In this document: in pieces, positions 52,580-61,891 of the stretch
Position numbering within the stretch: the first letter of the stretch is position 1
Layout: each line of letters opens with the position of its first letter
Assembly (NCBI RefSeq): GCF_022606465.1
Contig: NZ_JALBUF010000005.1
Location: forward strand, 1 to 64,000
Direction of reading: 5' to 3'
Length of the DNA: 64,000 bases
Source: Sulfoacidibacillus ferrooxidans
Lineage (GTDB): Bacteria; Bacillota; Bacilli; Alicyclobacillales; SLC66
Translations under genes and position numbers: made by a program
The notes under the pieces: generated by a model
Told to the model about the DNA's origin: nothing
What the model saw: only the letters and a program-made list of their open reading frames with translations
Databases searched by the model: none

Positions 52580-54486
52580 GACGATGTCCCCTTTTTCTTA
52601 GGATGATGCTTGGTGTAGTGCTTTGCTTCTGTCGATGCTTGTGTAGGTAATCCTTTGACTGCTTTTCCATTGATGGATACCACAGTCACTTGATTGCCAG
52701 GAGACAATAAATTTTGTCCTTGTACGACAAGTTCTTGCCCAAGGGATAAGCCGCTCGTAATTTGGTATTCATTTTGCGTCATGGCACCGACTTGCACAAT
52801 TTGTGATTGGGCTACGCCATTTTGCACTGTAAAGACTTCATTGGCGCCACTTTGCAAGTTGAGGACAGCATCTGCTGGCACCATGATGCCAAGGTGCGCG
52901 TTACTAGAGGATGCGACGGCTTGTACCTCAAGTCCAGGTAAAAGTGGGGCGTTTGATCCGCTCACTTCAATGTCTACTGGATAGGCCATTGTGCTTGTCG
53001 AAAGTTCTGGATGAATGGCGATGACATGTCCGTGCAAGACTTCATTTAATGAAGGTACCGTGACCACCATCTTCGTGCCATCTTGCATTTTGTTGATATC
53101 AAATTCGGGGACGTTGACGGTGACCATCTCTGGACTCATCGATGCGATGGTGACAATGTCAGCAGACGTGCCTACCCCTTCTCCGACTTGGTCATTGACT
53201 GATTGTACATAACCGCTGATCGGTGAGAGGATTTGTCCATTTTGAATCTGGGCGGAGATGACTTGAACTCCTGCTTGAGCTGATTGAACTTGTGCCTGGC
53301 TAACTGGCAACTGTGTGTTGGTTTGTTCAGTTTGGTAGGCAACTTGAGCCTGTTGTAACTGTGATTTCGATGTTGCGATGCTCGTTTGTGCAGAAGATTG
53401 TGCAGAAGTTAAGGCTGCCTTTGCCTGTGCGAGCTGGGCCTGTGCGACAGTGAGTGATTTGCTATTTTGGGCAGATTGAAGTGCTTGTTGTGCTGCAGCC
53501 AACTGGGCTTGTGCTACGGCAATCGGTTGCCCATCTTGCGCTGATTTCAAGTTGGATTCAGCAGCAGCGTAACTCGCCTTCGCTTCTGCAACGGCACCGC
53601 TCGACTGCTCAAGTGAGAGTTGGTTCTCTGCGTTTTGAAGTGCTGTTTTTGCTTGATCGTAGGTACTTTGTGCTTGTAAGATGGCATTTGAAGTAGGGAA
53701 CTGACTATCTTCTTGTGCTTGTGTCAAAGCATCTTGTGCAGTGGCTAGCGTTTGCTGTGCTGCACTCACATTGGCCTCATCGGTTGCGATGCTTGTCGTT
53801 TGTTGACTTGTGGCAGCGGCTAGGTTTGCTTTTGCCGTATCTAATTGACTCTGTGCTTGTGCAATTGTGTTTTGCTGACTAGACTGGGCGTTTTTTAATT
53901 GTTGTTCGGCAACTGCTACGGCTTTTTCTTCGGCTGCGACAGAACTATCAAATTGTGCCAGAGCATCTTGATATTGTTGTGATTCGGTATTGACTGCTTG
54001 TTGATTGGATGTAATTGTGTTGTTTACATTGGTCTGTTCTTGAGCTAAATTGGCTTGTGCGGTTTGAATAGACGCTTGTGCTTGTTTGAGCGAGTTTTGA
54101 TTGGATTCCATCGATGAAGTCAGTTCGGCTTCCGATACGCCTTCACTTGCTTGTGCTTGTGCTAATTGTGCTTGGAGTTGACTGGTGTTTATTGTTGCGA
54201 TGACTTGACCTTGTTGGATCACTTGGCCTGCGCGAACATCTACGGAGGACAGTACGCCTGATATGGCGGGTGATACATTGGTTTGAATATAGGGTGTTAC
54301 TTGTCCAAGATATGTGTTTTGTGATGCTACAGGTGATAGTGCAACTGTTTCAATGCTCACTGGTAAGGGTGGCAATGAAGCTGCTTGTGCGGGTCCTCTC
54401 GTGCCACAACCTGAAAGCAATGACCCAACCATTGTGGTGAGGATAAGGGTTGGTATAATCCTTTTTAAATGATAGCGATCTTTCAT
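52576..54486 (-). CDS. HlyD/MFP-family efflux adaptor lipoprotein with very long coiled coil
   Basis: 636-residue membrane-fusion protein. Signal peptide with lipobox LLSGC (acceptor Cys27). Barrel-sandwich halves near 60-110 (GVLSSVDVRAGQVIQQGQVIATI) and 415-460 flank about 300 residues of Ala/Gln-rich helix with repeated QAQLAQAQ-like segments. The ATG at 54486 follows AGGGGAG; an extra 18 codons upstream are rejected. Typical AcrA-like adaptors are about 380 residues, so the hairpin is unusually long. Operon order MarR-adaptor-RND. Confidence 0.85.
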   Translation of the reverse strand: MKDRYHLKRIIPTLILTTMVGSLLSGCGTRGPAQAASLPPLPVSIETVALSPVASQNTYLGQVTPYIQTNVSPAISGVLSSVDVRAGQVIQQGQVIATINTSQLQAQLAQAQASEGVSEAELTSSMESNQNSLKQAQASIQTAQANLAQEQTNVNNTITSNQQAVNTESQQYQDALAQFDSSVAAEEKAVAVAEQQLKNAQSSQQNTIAQAQSQLDTAKANLAAATSQQTTSIATDEANVSAAQQTLATAQDALTQAQEDSQFPTSNAILQAQSTYDQAKTALQNAENQLSLEQSSGAVAEAKASYAAAESNLKSAQDGQPIAVAQAQLAAAQQALQSAQNSKSLTVAQAQLAQAKAALTSAQSSAQTSIATSKSQLQQAQVAYQTEQTNTQLPVSQAQVQSAQAGVQVISAQIQNGQILSPISGYVQSVNDQVGEGVGTSADIVTIASMSPEMVTVNVPEFDINKMQDGTKMVVTVPSLNEVLHGHVIAIHPELSTSTMAYPVDIEVSGSNAPLLPGLEVQAVASSSNAHLGIMVPADAVLNLQSGANEVFTVQNGVAQSQIVQVGAMTQNEYQITSGLSLGQELVVQGQNLLSPGNQVTVVSINGKAVKGLPTQASTEAKHYTKHHPKKKGTSS

Positions 54487-54533
54487 GTGCAGTGTGCTCC
54501 CCTGTCTCATCGATCTTCTGTACGGTGTGTTTA

Positions 54534-55019
54534 TTAGCAATGATTGGTATCTTCTGTGAACAAAGCGAGTTGTTCGTCTGCAACGCGCAGTAGTCCGGCT
54601 AGTCCTACTTGCAGTCCTTCACGCTCAGCGTCACTCAGCTGATCAATCAACGTTGCAAAGAGATCATCTGTGACGACTTGAATGTGATCTTTCATGACGG
54701 CTTCTGAATCTTTTGGAAGATATAAGCGATAAGACCGACGATCTTCTTCGTTGATGATTTTACGGATAAGTTTCATCCGCTCATAGCGTTCGACCATGCC
54801 AGATGCGGTGCTTTGGGCGATTCCCAGTCGTGTGCTCAACTCTTTGATCGTAAGTCCTGGGTGGCGGCTAATCATACGAAAAGCGATAAAGTCGATGATG
54901 CGAAGTTCAGGAATGCCTACTTTACGGTGAATTTCTTGTTTCACCGTCATGCGGATCAATCGATGCATCCGGTCAAGACTTATTGGTAGAAGTTGAAGTA
55001 GTCTCATCTTGTGGATCAT
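54534..55019 (-). CDS. MarR-family transcriptional regulator
   Basis: 161-residue winged-helix repressor: IDFIAFRMISRHPGLTIKELSTRLGIAQ, TASGMVERYERMKLIRKIINEEDRRSYRLYL wing near 75-105. ATG behind AGAGGG. First gene of the MarR-adaptor-RND operon, whose repressor it probably is, with release by a ligand exported by the pump. About 48 bases separate it from the adaptor start. Confidence 0.87.
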   Translation of the reverse strand: MIHKMRLLQLLPISLDRMHRLIRMTVKQEIHRKVGIPELRIIDFIAFRMISRHPGLTIKELSTRLGIAQSTASGMVERYERMKLIRKIINEEDRRSYRLYLPKDSEAVMKDHIQVVTDDLFATLIDQLSDAEREGLQVGLAGLLRVADEQLALFTEDTNHC

Positions 55020-55292
55020 ACTCGAAGCCCTCTCTACCTATTATTCTTAATTACAACGAGTCTGTTATAACTGTTACGTTGCAAATATGCGAGATTTGCA
55101 GACGATTGTCAAGGTTCGTTCTCATTTGTTGCGAAATCAGGCACAATTGGAAAGCTTATTTTCCTTGATTATTCTGTGGATGTAAGCATGATACGTGTTT
55201 GTTCAAGCTTTTTAAATAGAATTCTAAAAGTACTCGTTCATACTACATGTAGGCACAAGATTGTGGTTTTTGTGAAGGAGTTTTGGTGGCAG

Positions 55293-55967
55293 ATGCGCGT
55301 ACTGATTGTGGAAGATCATATAGATGTTGCTAGTGTCATCGAAGCGGCACTGCTTGATGAACGGTTTGAAACGGAGGTGTGTCATAACGGGCGCACAGGG
55401 TTAGAGCGGGCACTTGATGCATCGTATGATGTCATGATTTTAGATATTATGTTACCTGATGTAAGTGGACATTACGTGCTAAAAGAGATTCGCAAGGCAG
55501 GTCTTACGACGCCTGTGCTGTTTTTGACTGCGCGCGATAGTGTGGAAGATCGCGTGATCGGGCTTGATTATGGTGCGGATGACTATCTTACAAAGCCTTT
55601 TGATGTAGCGGAGTTATTGGCGCGCGTTCGTGCGCTATCGCGGCGCAAAGGGAGTATCTTTCAAGAAGATCAGATTGCGTATCGCAGGATTCGCATGAGT
55701 CCGCAAGCGCATGATGCTTTTGTAGATAAAAACCCCCTTCATCTCACGGTTAAAGAATATGAACTACTTGAATATTTTCTTGTCAATGCGGAGCAAATTC
55801 TCACGCGCCAACAGATTTTTTATCGCGTGTGGGGGTTCAATTCGGATTCTGGTTCTGCGGTGGTCGATGTGTATGTTCACTATGTACGCAAAAAATTAGC
55901 GCTCTATGGTTGTGACGACTACGTGCAAACGGTGCGTGGCGTTGGGTTTATGTTAAAGGAGTCATAA
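55293..55967 (+). CDS. OmpR-family response regulator
   Basis: 224-residue two-component regulator. Receiver domain with phosphoacceptor D51 (VMILDIMLPD), T79/K101 (LFLTA, LTKPFD), and C-terminal winged helix (LTVKEYELLEYFLVNAEQILTRQQIF; VVDVYVHYVRKKL; VQTVRGVGFML). The ATG at 55293 is the family start; 39 upstream codons are rejected. Stop is 4 bases before the kinase start. Controls the downstream exporter genes by inference. Confidence 0.9.
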   Translation: MRVLIVEDHIDVASVIEAALLDERFETEVCHNGRTGLERALDASYDVMILDIMLPDVSGHYVLKEIRKAGLTTPVLFLTARDSVEDRVIGLDYGADDYLTKPFDVAELLARVRALSRRKGSIFQEDQIAYRRIRMSPQAHDAFVDKNPLHLTVKEYELLEYFLVNAEQILTRQQIFYRVWGFNSDSGSAVVDVYVHYVRKKLALYGCDDYVQTVRGVGFMLKES

Positions 55968-55971
55968 GTGG

Positions 55972-57270
55972 ATGTTTTCGCGCGTCGGTTTGCGATTGGC
56001 GGTGCTAAATGCCGTTGTTTTTGCGGTGATTCTCGTTGCGATATCTGGTGTGTTGTATTTGTTTACAAAAGAGCGGCTTTATGAAAAGGTCGATCACACG
56101 TTACAGGTCAATGCGCAGATGATGTTGCATGGACCAAAGTATCCGTTTGCGCACTGGCCTTTGCGACAGGCGCAGTTGCACTTTGCTTCGACGCAACCGC
56201 ATTTTGGCCAATTGCCAACGGTGATTATCGTGTGGAGTGCGACACATCAGGTGATTTTCCAGCAACCGGCAAACACGTTTTCGGCAAGTGGGTTACATGC
56301 GATCGCATCTGCTCTCAGTGAGCGCCACCCCTACAATGAAAGTGTACAAGGCCATGATTTTCGCATACTCAATGTGGGGATCTCTGCGCAGGATGCCGCT
56401 TTTCTTCCTCGTGGTGGGACGGTGCAAATTATCCGCAATATCGATGATCAGACGCGTGAATTACATGCGCTGTTGGTCTTGATCTTATTCTCTATTAGTG
56501 CAGGGTTACTTGCGGCTATTGCTGCAGGTTGGTTTTTGGCGCAACGGGCGCTTGTGCCGATTCGCGAGTCGTGGGAAAAACAGCAGCGCTTTGTATCTGA
56601 TGCATCGCATGAATTGCGCACGCCACTTGCAGTGGTCAAGGCGCAGGCGCAGCTCTTGTTGCGGCATCCGGATCATACGGTGCGACAAGAGGCTAGTGGA
56701 ATTTCTGCGATTGATAAAGAGGCGCGGCGGATGAATCAGCTTGTGGAGGATCTGCTGACGCTTGCGCGGGCTGATTCGAATCAACTGGAACTTTCGCTAG
56801 AAGCGGTGGATGTGTCGGAAATGTTAGCGGGCATTGAAGATTTGTTTCAAGTGCTTTGTGTTCAAAAAGGGTTACATATCACCTTTGACATCGAGCCACA
56901 TGTGGTGCTGCTAGGGGACGAGAAGCGACTTCATCAATTGGTGTGGATTTTGCTAGACAATGCGCTCAAATACACGCCTGAAGGTGGACGAATCAACGTG
57001 CTGTGTCGGCGGACGGAAACTGCAGTGGAGTTGTCAGTATCTGATACGGGTGTGGGGATTGCAAAGGCTGATTTGCCCTATATTTTTGATCGTTTTTATC
57101 GCGGGGATAAGGCGCGGTCCACGGAGGGTACGGGGCTTGGACTTGCGATTGGGAAGTGGATTGTGGATACGCATCATGGCAAATTGACTGTGCAAAGTGA
57201 AGTCAATCAGGGCACGACCATGCTCGTGTACTTTCAAGTGGGGAAGAGGTTTATGCCAGATGAGCATTAG
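55972..57270 (+). CDS. sensor histidine kinase
   Basis: 432-residue membrane kinase. TM1 about 9-31, extracytoplasmic domain about 32-165, TM2 about 170-190, HAMP-like linker, HisKA with H213 (SDASHELRTPLAVVK), N box DNALKYTPEGG, G1 DTGVGIAKADLPYIFDRFYRG and G2 GTGLGLAIGKW. ATG behind AAAGGAG. Its 3' end overlaps the adaptor start by 11 bases. Partner of the response regulator just upstream. Confidence 0.9.
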   Translation: MFSRVGLRLAVLNAVVFAVILVAISGVLYLFTKERLYEKVDHTLQVNAQMMLHGPKYPFAHWPLRQAQLHFASTQPHFGQLPTVIIVWSATHQVIFQQPANTFSASGLHAIASALSERHPYNESVQGHDFRILNVGISAQDAAFLPRGGTVQIIRNIDDQTRELHALLVLILFSISAGLLAAIAAGWFLAQRALVPIRESWEKQQRFVSDASHELRTPLAVVKAQAQLLLRHPDHTVRQEASGISAIDKEARRMNQLVEDLLTLARADSNQLELSLEAVDVSEMLAGIEDLFQVLCVQKGLHITFDIEPHVVLLGDEKRLHQLVWILLDNALKYTPEGGRINVLCRRTETAVELSVSDTGVGIAKADLPYIFDRFYRGDKARSTEGTGLGLAIGKWIVDTHHGKLTVQSEVNQGTTMLVYFQVGKRFMPDEH

Positions 57271-59665
57271 TTTAGGCATGCAACACGGGGGCAAGGGAGT
57301 ATTTGGACGAAAAAATCGCAAATGGGTATATGGTGCGTTGGCTGTTGTCATTGTGCTTGGCACGGGGGCGACAGTGGCTGCCAAAGATCTGTCACAATCA
57401 GGGACGCCGGCGTATTCAACCTATACAGTAGGGTATGGCAATGTGGTGCAGACGGTGTCTGCGGCAGCGACGGTGCAACCGGCTACGACGGTGAATTTGT
57501 CATTTGACGGTGGTGGGACGGGGACGCTTGCGACGGTCAATGTGAGCATAGGACAAAAGGTAACGGCAGGTCAGGTGCTAGCTACGCTAGATGATACGCA
57601 GGAAACGACACAGGTGGCACAAGATCAAGCGGCGGTCACTGCGGCGCAAGGCAATCTGGAGCAGGCACAGGCAAAGCTACTGGCCACACAGGAAGGCCCT
57701 ACTGCAGCGACGATTGCCGTGGCACAAGCGGCCGTTGCAAGGGCCAATGCTACGTTAGCTGGGGCTAAACAGCAGTATCAAGATGAAGTGGCGATCTATA
57801 ATAATCGGTCGAGTGCGCAGCAACAACTCGTCAGTGCGCAAAACGCGGTGGCACAAGATCAGGTGGCGGTGCAGGCGGCACAAGTGAATTTGCAAAAGAC
57901 ACAACTTGCAGCGCAGGCGTCTCTCGATGGAGGGGGAACGCCACAAGATGTGACAGCACTACAAGCAATCGTGAGTACAGATGAGCAAGCGGTGACCTCT
58001 GCACAAAAGCAGTTAGCTCTTGCAAAAACCAATCTGCAACTTCTCAGTCAAGATTTGAGTACCGCACAGACGCAATACGGATCGATCACCGAAGCGCAAG
58101 TGGAGCAGGCCTATCAGGCATACCAGTCGGAACTGGCTAGTTACAATCAATTTGTAGGGGAAACGACCAATCCCAATGCAGCGAACCCGTTTTCTTCGGC
58201 GATGCAGGCGGCAGATACAGAGTATCAGCAACTCAACACGGGATACACGGATCTTCAACAGGCGCAAGAACAGTACAATGCGGGCGAGGAAACCGTCCAA
58301 AATGATCAGACGGCCATTGCCAATGCACAATCCAATCTAGCCACAGCACAAAAAAATGTAGCGGATGCGATGCCTGCGAGCAGTACGAATTTAGCCCAGC
58401 AATCGCAAGTGAGTGTACAGGCGGCACAAGTCAGTCTCACGGAGGCGCAGACGCAGTATAAGTCGGCACAGCAGGACTTACAAGTAGCCCAAGCGCTCTA
58501 CAATGATCGCACATCAGGTGCGCAGGCGGTCAGTCAAGCGCAAAATACTGTGGAACAAGATCAGATTGCGGTGCAAAGCGCACAGGCGTCGTTGCAAGAG
58601 ACGGAACAACCGTCTACCCCAGCTATGATTGAAGAGAGCCAGGCGGCAGTGACGACTGCACAGGCGCAACTGAGTTCTGCCCAAGCTGCCCTTCAAGGGG
58701 CAAATGTCAGTGAAGCGGATATGACGCTACGCGCTCCGATGTCCGGGGTGATTACAGCGATTAATGACACGGCAGGTGAACTGGTCAATGGTTCAGCGCC
58801 TGTGATGACCTTACAAAGTGATACGAAAAATCAGATGGAGTTAAATATTCAGGTGCCAGAAGCGGGTATTGGATCGGTCAAAGCAGGTGATCAGATCCAA
58901 GCGACTGTATCAGCATTGCCTAATCAGACCTTCACGGGTACGGTGCTACAAGTGTATCCCACGCCACAGGTGGTGGATAATGTTACAAATTATACGGTGA
59001 TGGCAGTTGTCAATGATCCATCTGGACAACTACTCTCGGGTATGGCGACTAGTGTCACGATCCAAACGGCAACAGCCAACCACGTGGTGGAGATTCCAGC
59101 GATCGCGCTACAACAAGTGGGCACGATGGAGGGTGTCTATGTAGTAGGCACAAGACCTGCTGGTACGTTTGCATTTGGAGGGCATGGATCGTTTAGTGGG
59201 ACTGCTACGACAAGTGGCTACGGTGGTTATGGAAGTGATGGTGGATATGGCGGTGGACATGGGAAAAAGAAAGGGAAGTCAGGGTCATACGGGAAGGGCT
59301 TTGGTGCCAATGGCACAAGTCCATCTTCTACAAACGCAGCGGGGAGTGGTATAGCTGTAGGCGGTGCCAATAGTACTGGTGGTGCAACTGGAAGCGGAAC
59401 TGGGAACGCTGGAAAAACGGGTGCGTTTAAAGGGTTTGCAGGACCGAGTGCACCAAAGGGCACGTATTTTCAACCCGTACAAGTCGGGATCTTTGGTACC
59501 AATAACGTACAAATTACAGCAGGACTCACGCCTAATGAAAAAATTGTCTTGATTGCGCCTGCAAGTGCTACGAGTTCAACAAGTACGCCTTCATTTAAAG
59601 GAGGACATGGCGGATTTGGCGGCGGTGGCTTTGGTGGTGGCGGGTTTGGAGGCGGTCGTGGATGA
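57260..59665 (+). CDS. HlyD/MacA-like efflux adaptor with glycine-rich insert and tail
   Basis: 801-residue membrane-fusion protein. One N-terminal TM (VYGALAVVIVLGTGATVAA, about 22-40), a biotinyl-lipoyl half with DGGGTGTLATVNVSIGQKV near 80, an Ala/Gln-rich coiled coil about 110-480, and the second half with MTLRAPMSGVITAINDTAGE near 490. A Gly/Ser/Lys-rich insert (about 640-730, YGGYGSDGGYGGGHGKKKGK) and a GGFGGGGFGGGG tail are unusual for the family. Starts with ATG at 57260 inside the kinase gene's end; stop overlaps the ATPase ATG. Confidence 0.85.
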   Translation: MSISLGMQHGGKGVFGRKNRKWVYGALAVVIVLGTGATVAAKDLSQSGTPAYSTYTVGYGNVVQTVSAAATVQPATTVNLSFDGGGTGTLATVNVSIGQKVTAGQVLATLDDTQETTQVAQDQAAVTAAQGNLEQAQAKLLATQEGPTAATIAVAQAAVARANATLAGAKQQYQDEVAIYNNRSSAQQQLVSAQNAVAQDQVAVQAAQVNLQKTQLAAQASLDGGGTPQDVTALQAIVSTDEQAVTSAQKQLALAKTNLQLLSQDLSTAQTQYGSITEAQVEQAYQAYQSELASYNQFVGETTNPNAANPFSSAMQAADTEYQQLNTGYTDLQQAQEQYNAGEETVQNDQTAIANAQSNLATAQKNVADAMPASSTNLAQQSQVSVQAAQVSLTEAQTQYKSAQQDLQVAQALYNDRTSGAQAVSQAQNTVEQDQIAVQSAQASLQETEQPSTPAMIEESQAAVTTAQAQLSSAQAALQGANVSEADMTLRAPMSGVITAINDTAGELVNGSAPVMTLQSDTKNQMELNIQVPEAGIGSVKAGDQIQATVSALPNQTFTGTVLQVYPTPQVVDNVTNYTVMAVVNDPSGQLLSGMATSVTIQTATANHVVEIPAIALQQVGTMEGVYVVGTRPAGTFAFGGHGSFSGTATTSGYGGYGSDGGYGGGHGKKKGKSGSYGKGFGANGTSPSSTNAAGSGIAVGGANSTGGATGSGTGNAGKTGAFKGFAGPSAPKGTYFQPVQVGIFGTNNVQITAGLTPNEKIVLIAPASATSSTSTPSFKGGHGGFGGGGFGGGGFGGGRG

Positions 59666-60501
59666 TGAGTGCAGAGGAACGCATTCCACTGATCTTCATG
59701 CAACAAGTTGTGCGCGAATATCAGGTGGGTGGCCAAGTGATGCGCGCATTAAACGGAGTCGACCTCGTCATCGATCATGGGGAGTTTGTCGCGATTATGG
59801 GGCCTTCTGGGTCGGGTAAATCAACGACGATGAACTTGATTGGCTGTTTAGATATCCCTACGTCTGGAGAGTACGCGATTGACGGGCATTTGGTCAGCAC
59901 GCTTCACGAGGATGAATTAGCTGCGCTACGCAATCTGAAGATTGGCTTTGTTTTTCAAAATTTTAATCTGCTTGCGCGTACATCGGCACTCGAGAATGTG
60001 GAATTGCCCATGGTCTACGCGGGCGTTTCGCCCAAGGAGCGGCGCGAGCGCGCCATGCAGGCACTAGAGCGCGTGGGTTTACAGGATCGCATGCACAACC
60101 GACCCAACGAATTATCTGGCGGTCAACAACAACGCGTCTCCATCGCGCGTGCGCTGGTCAATCATCCCTTGCTGTTGTTAGCGGATGAACCCACTGGCGC
60201 ACTCGATACGAAAAACACGGAAGAGATCTTGCTGCTGTTCGAGGAGCTGCACGCGCAGGGGAATACGGTCGTGATTGTCACGCATGAAGATGAGGTGGGT
60301 GCACACGCCAAGCGCATTGTGCGGTTTCGCGATGGGATGATCGAATCTGATACAGCCGCACCGTCTGTACGCATGATGGACAGCCACGGGACAGTAAGTC
60401 ACGTGAGGAGTATGGATATGCCGCATGCATCGGAGGATTCTTCGATGCAAAAGGAAACGGTCATTCACACGAAACGAGGTGGGAGCTATGTCACTCACTG
60501 A
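59662..60501 (+). CDS. MacB/LolD-type ABC transporter ATP-binding protein
   Basis: 279-residue ATPase. Walker A GPSGSGKST near 48, Q-loop FVFQNFNLLARTSALENVELPM, signature LSGGQQQRVSIARAL, Walker B LLLLADEPTGALD. A roughly 50-residue C-terminal extension with many Ser, His and Met residues. Overlaps the adaptor (ATGA) and the permease gene (14 bases), so adaptor, ATPase and permease are translationally coupled. Powers the exporter of unknown substrate. Confidence 0.9.
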   Translation: MMSAEERIPLIFMQQVVREYQVGGQVMRALNGVDLVIDHGEFVAIMGPSGSGKSTTMNLIGCLDIPTSGEYAIDGHLVSTLHEDELAALRNLKIGFVFQNFNLLARTSALENVELPMVYAGVSPKERRERAMQALERVGLQDRMHNRPNELSGGQQQRVSIARALVNHPLLLLADEPTGALDTKNTEEILLLFEELHAQGNTVVIVTHEDEVGAHAKRIVRFRDGMIESDTAAPSVRMMDSHGTVSHVRSMDMPHASEDSSMQKETVIHTKRGGSYVTH

Positions 60502-61702
60502 AGTATTGCGCTCCGCCTTTCGCAGTATTCGCGCCAATCGTATGCGTGCTCTGCTTACGATGCTAGGTGTGATTGTTGGGGTGGCGTCTGTCATTGCTCT
60601 TTCAGCTGTCGGGCAATCATCGACAAACGCAGTCACTACCCAAGTGGAATCGCTCGGATCCAATCTGTTGACAGTCATGCCAGGATCGAGTTCTGCAGGT
60701 GGAGTGAGTTTTGGTGCGGGTAGTTCGACAACGCTTGTGTACGCCGATGCCGCGGCCATTGCGGCCAATGATCCCAATGTCGCACAGGTAGCGCCACTTG
60801 TGCAAAAAAATGCGCAGATCGTGTACGGTAGCAATAATACATCGACGTCGGTGCAAGGTACATCTGCGAACTACCCCTTAGTGAAGCCTACACCTGTGGA
60901 GTCAGGGCGGTTTTTCTTGCCGCAAGAGGTCGCGACGAGTGCACAAGTGGCGGTGCTTGGCAGTCAAACGGCACAAACACTCTTTGGTTATCAGAGTCCG
61001 GTTGGGCAAACCATTGATATCAACGGGATTCCGTTTCGTGTGATTGGCGTGCTGGCATCGGAAGGATCCAATGGCTTTCAAAACCTAGATGATCGGGTGA
61101 TGATTCCGGTGACAACGGCGATGAATGACTTTACGGGGACCGATGTGCTCAGTTCCATCGATGTCTCAGCGAGTTCGCAAACGGCGATGAATCAAGCGCA
61201 ACAAGAGGTTCAAGCGACGTTGCGTAATTTGCACCACTTAGGACCTGGGCAGGCAGATGATTTCACCATTATGAACCAAGCGACGATCCTCAGTGCCTTG
61301 CAAAGTGTGAGTCAAGAGATGACCGATCTGCTTACCGGTGTGGCGGCGATTTCGCTGCTCGTCGGGGGGATTGGGATTATGAATATCATGCTGGTATCTG
61401 TCACAGAGCGCACGCGGGAAATCGGGATACGCAAGGCGATTGGCGCTAAGCGGCGAGTGATTATGACGCAGTTTCTCGTCGAATCGGTGGTGCTCAGTGT
61501 AGGCGGCGGGTTGATCGGCGTAGCACTCGGTGGCGGGGGAGCGGAGGTGGCAGGGATCATCATGAAGGAAAGCAACTTAGTGTCACCTGTAGCTGTCATG
61601 CTCTCTGTGTCGTTTGCTGTGTTGATCGGTGTCTTGTTTGGCGTATATCCGGCACGCAAAGCCTCCCTGCTCAATCCGATTGAAGCGCTGCGCTACGAGT
61701 AA
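60488..61702 (+). CDS. MacB-type ABC transporter permease
   Basis: 404-residue FtsX/MacB-fold permease. TM1 with SIRANRMRALLTMLGVIVGVASVIAL-type sequence, an extracytoplasmic MacB_PCD domain about 50-270, then three C-terminal TMs (ISLLVGGIGIMNIMLVSVTERTREIGIRKAIGAK pattern, VESVVLSVGGGLIGVALG, VLIGVLFGVYPARKAS). The ATG at 60488 follows GGTGGGA. Works with the adaptor and ATPase upstream, under the two-component system. Confidence 0.9.
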   Translation: MSLTEVLRSAFRSIRANRMRALLTMLGVIVGVASVIALSAVGQSSTNAVTTQVESLGSNLLTVMPGSSSAGGVSFGAGSSTTLVYADAAAIAANDPNVAQVAPLVQKNAQIVYGSNNTSTSVQGTSANYPLVKPTPVESGRFFLPQEVATSAQVAVLGSQTAQTLFGYQSPVGQTIDINGIPFRVIGVLASEGSNGFQNLDDRVMIPVTTAMNDFTGTDVLSSIDVSASSQTAMNQAQQEVQATLRNLHHLGPGQADDFTIMNQATILSALQSVSQEMTDLLTGVAAISLLVGGIGIMNIMLVSVTERTREIGIRKAIGAKRRVIMTQFLVESVVLSVGGGLIGVALGGGGAEVAGIIMKESNLVSPVAVMLSVSFAVLIGVLFGVYPARKASLLNPIEALRYE

Positions 61703-61767
61703 GAGGGTGTGCTGGTGGTAGTTTGCTATAAGCATGAGTGAACGTAGCAAGTGTTCATAGGATGAAA

Positions 61768-61812
61768 AAAGCGGGCCTTGATATCCCACAGGATGGGGAA
61801 GGCCCGCTTTCT
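61768..61812. terminator. bidirectional terminator after exporter operon
   Basis: 12-bp stem AAAGCGGGCCTT (61768-61779) / AAGGCCCGCTTT (61799-61810), preceded by an A run and followed by TTCTT, between convergent genes. Confidence 0.85.
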
Positions 61813-61891
61813 TATGCGCTGCTTGCTATTTGTTATTTGAAAACAACATGCTTGCCAAACGCTGAAAGTCGCATGCTGTAGCCATGAACTT

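Noticed and set aside
60178-60834. 218-codon minus-strand frame
   Set aside because: Lies wholly antisense to the ABC ATPase and permease genes, which have clear motifs.
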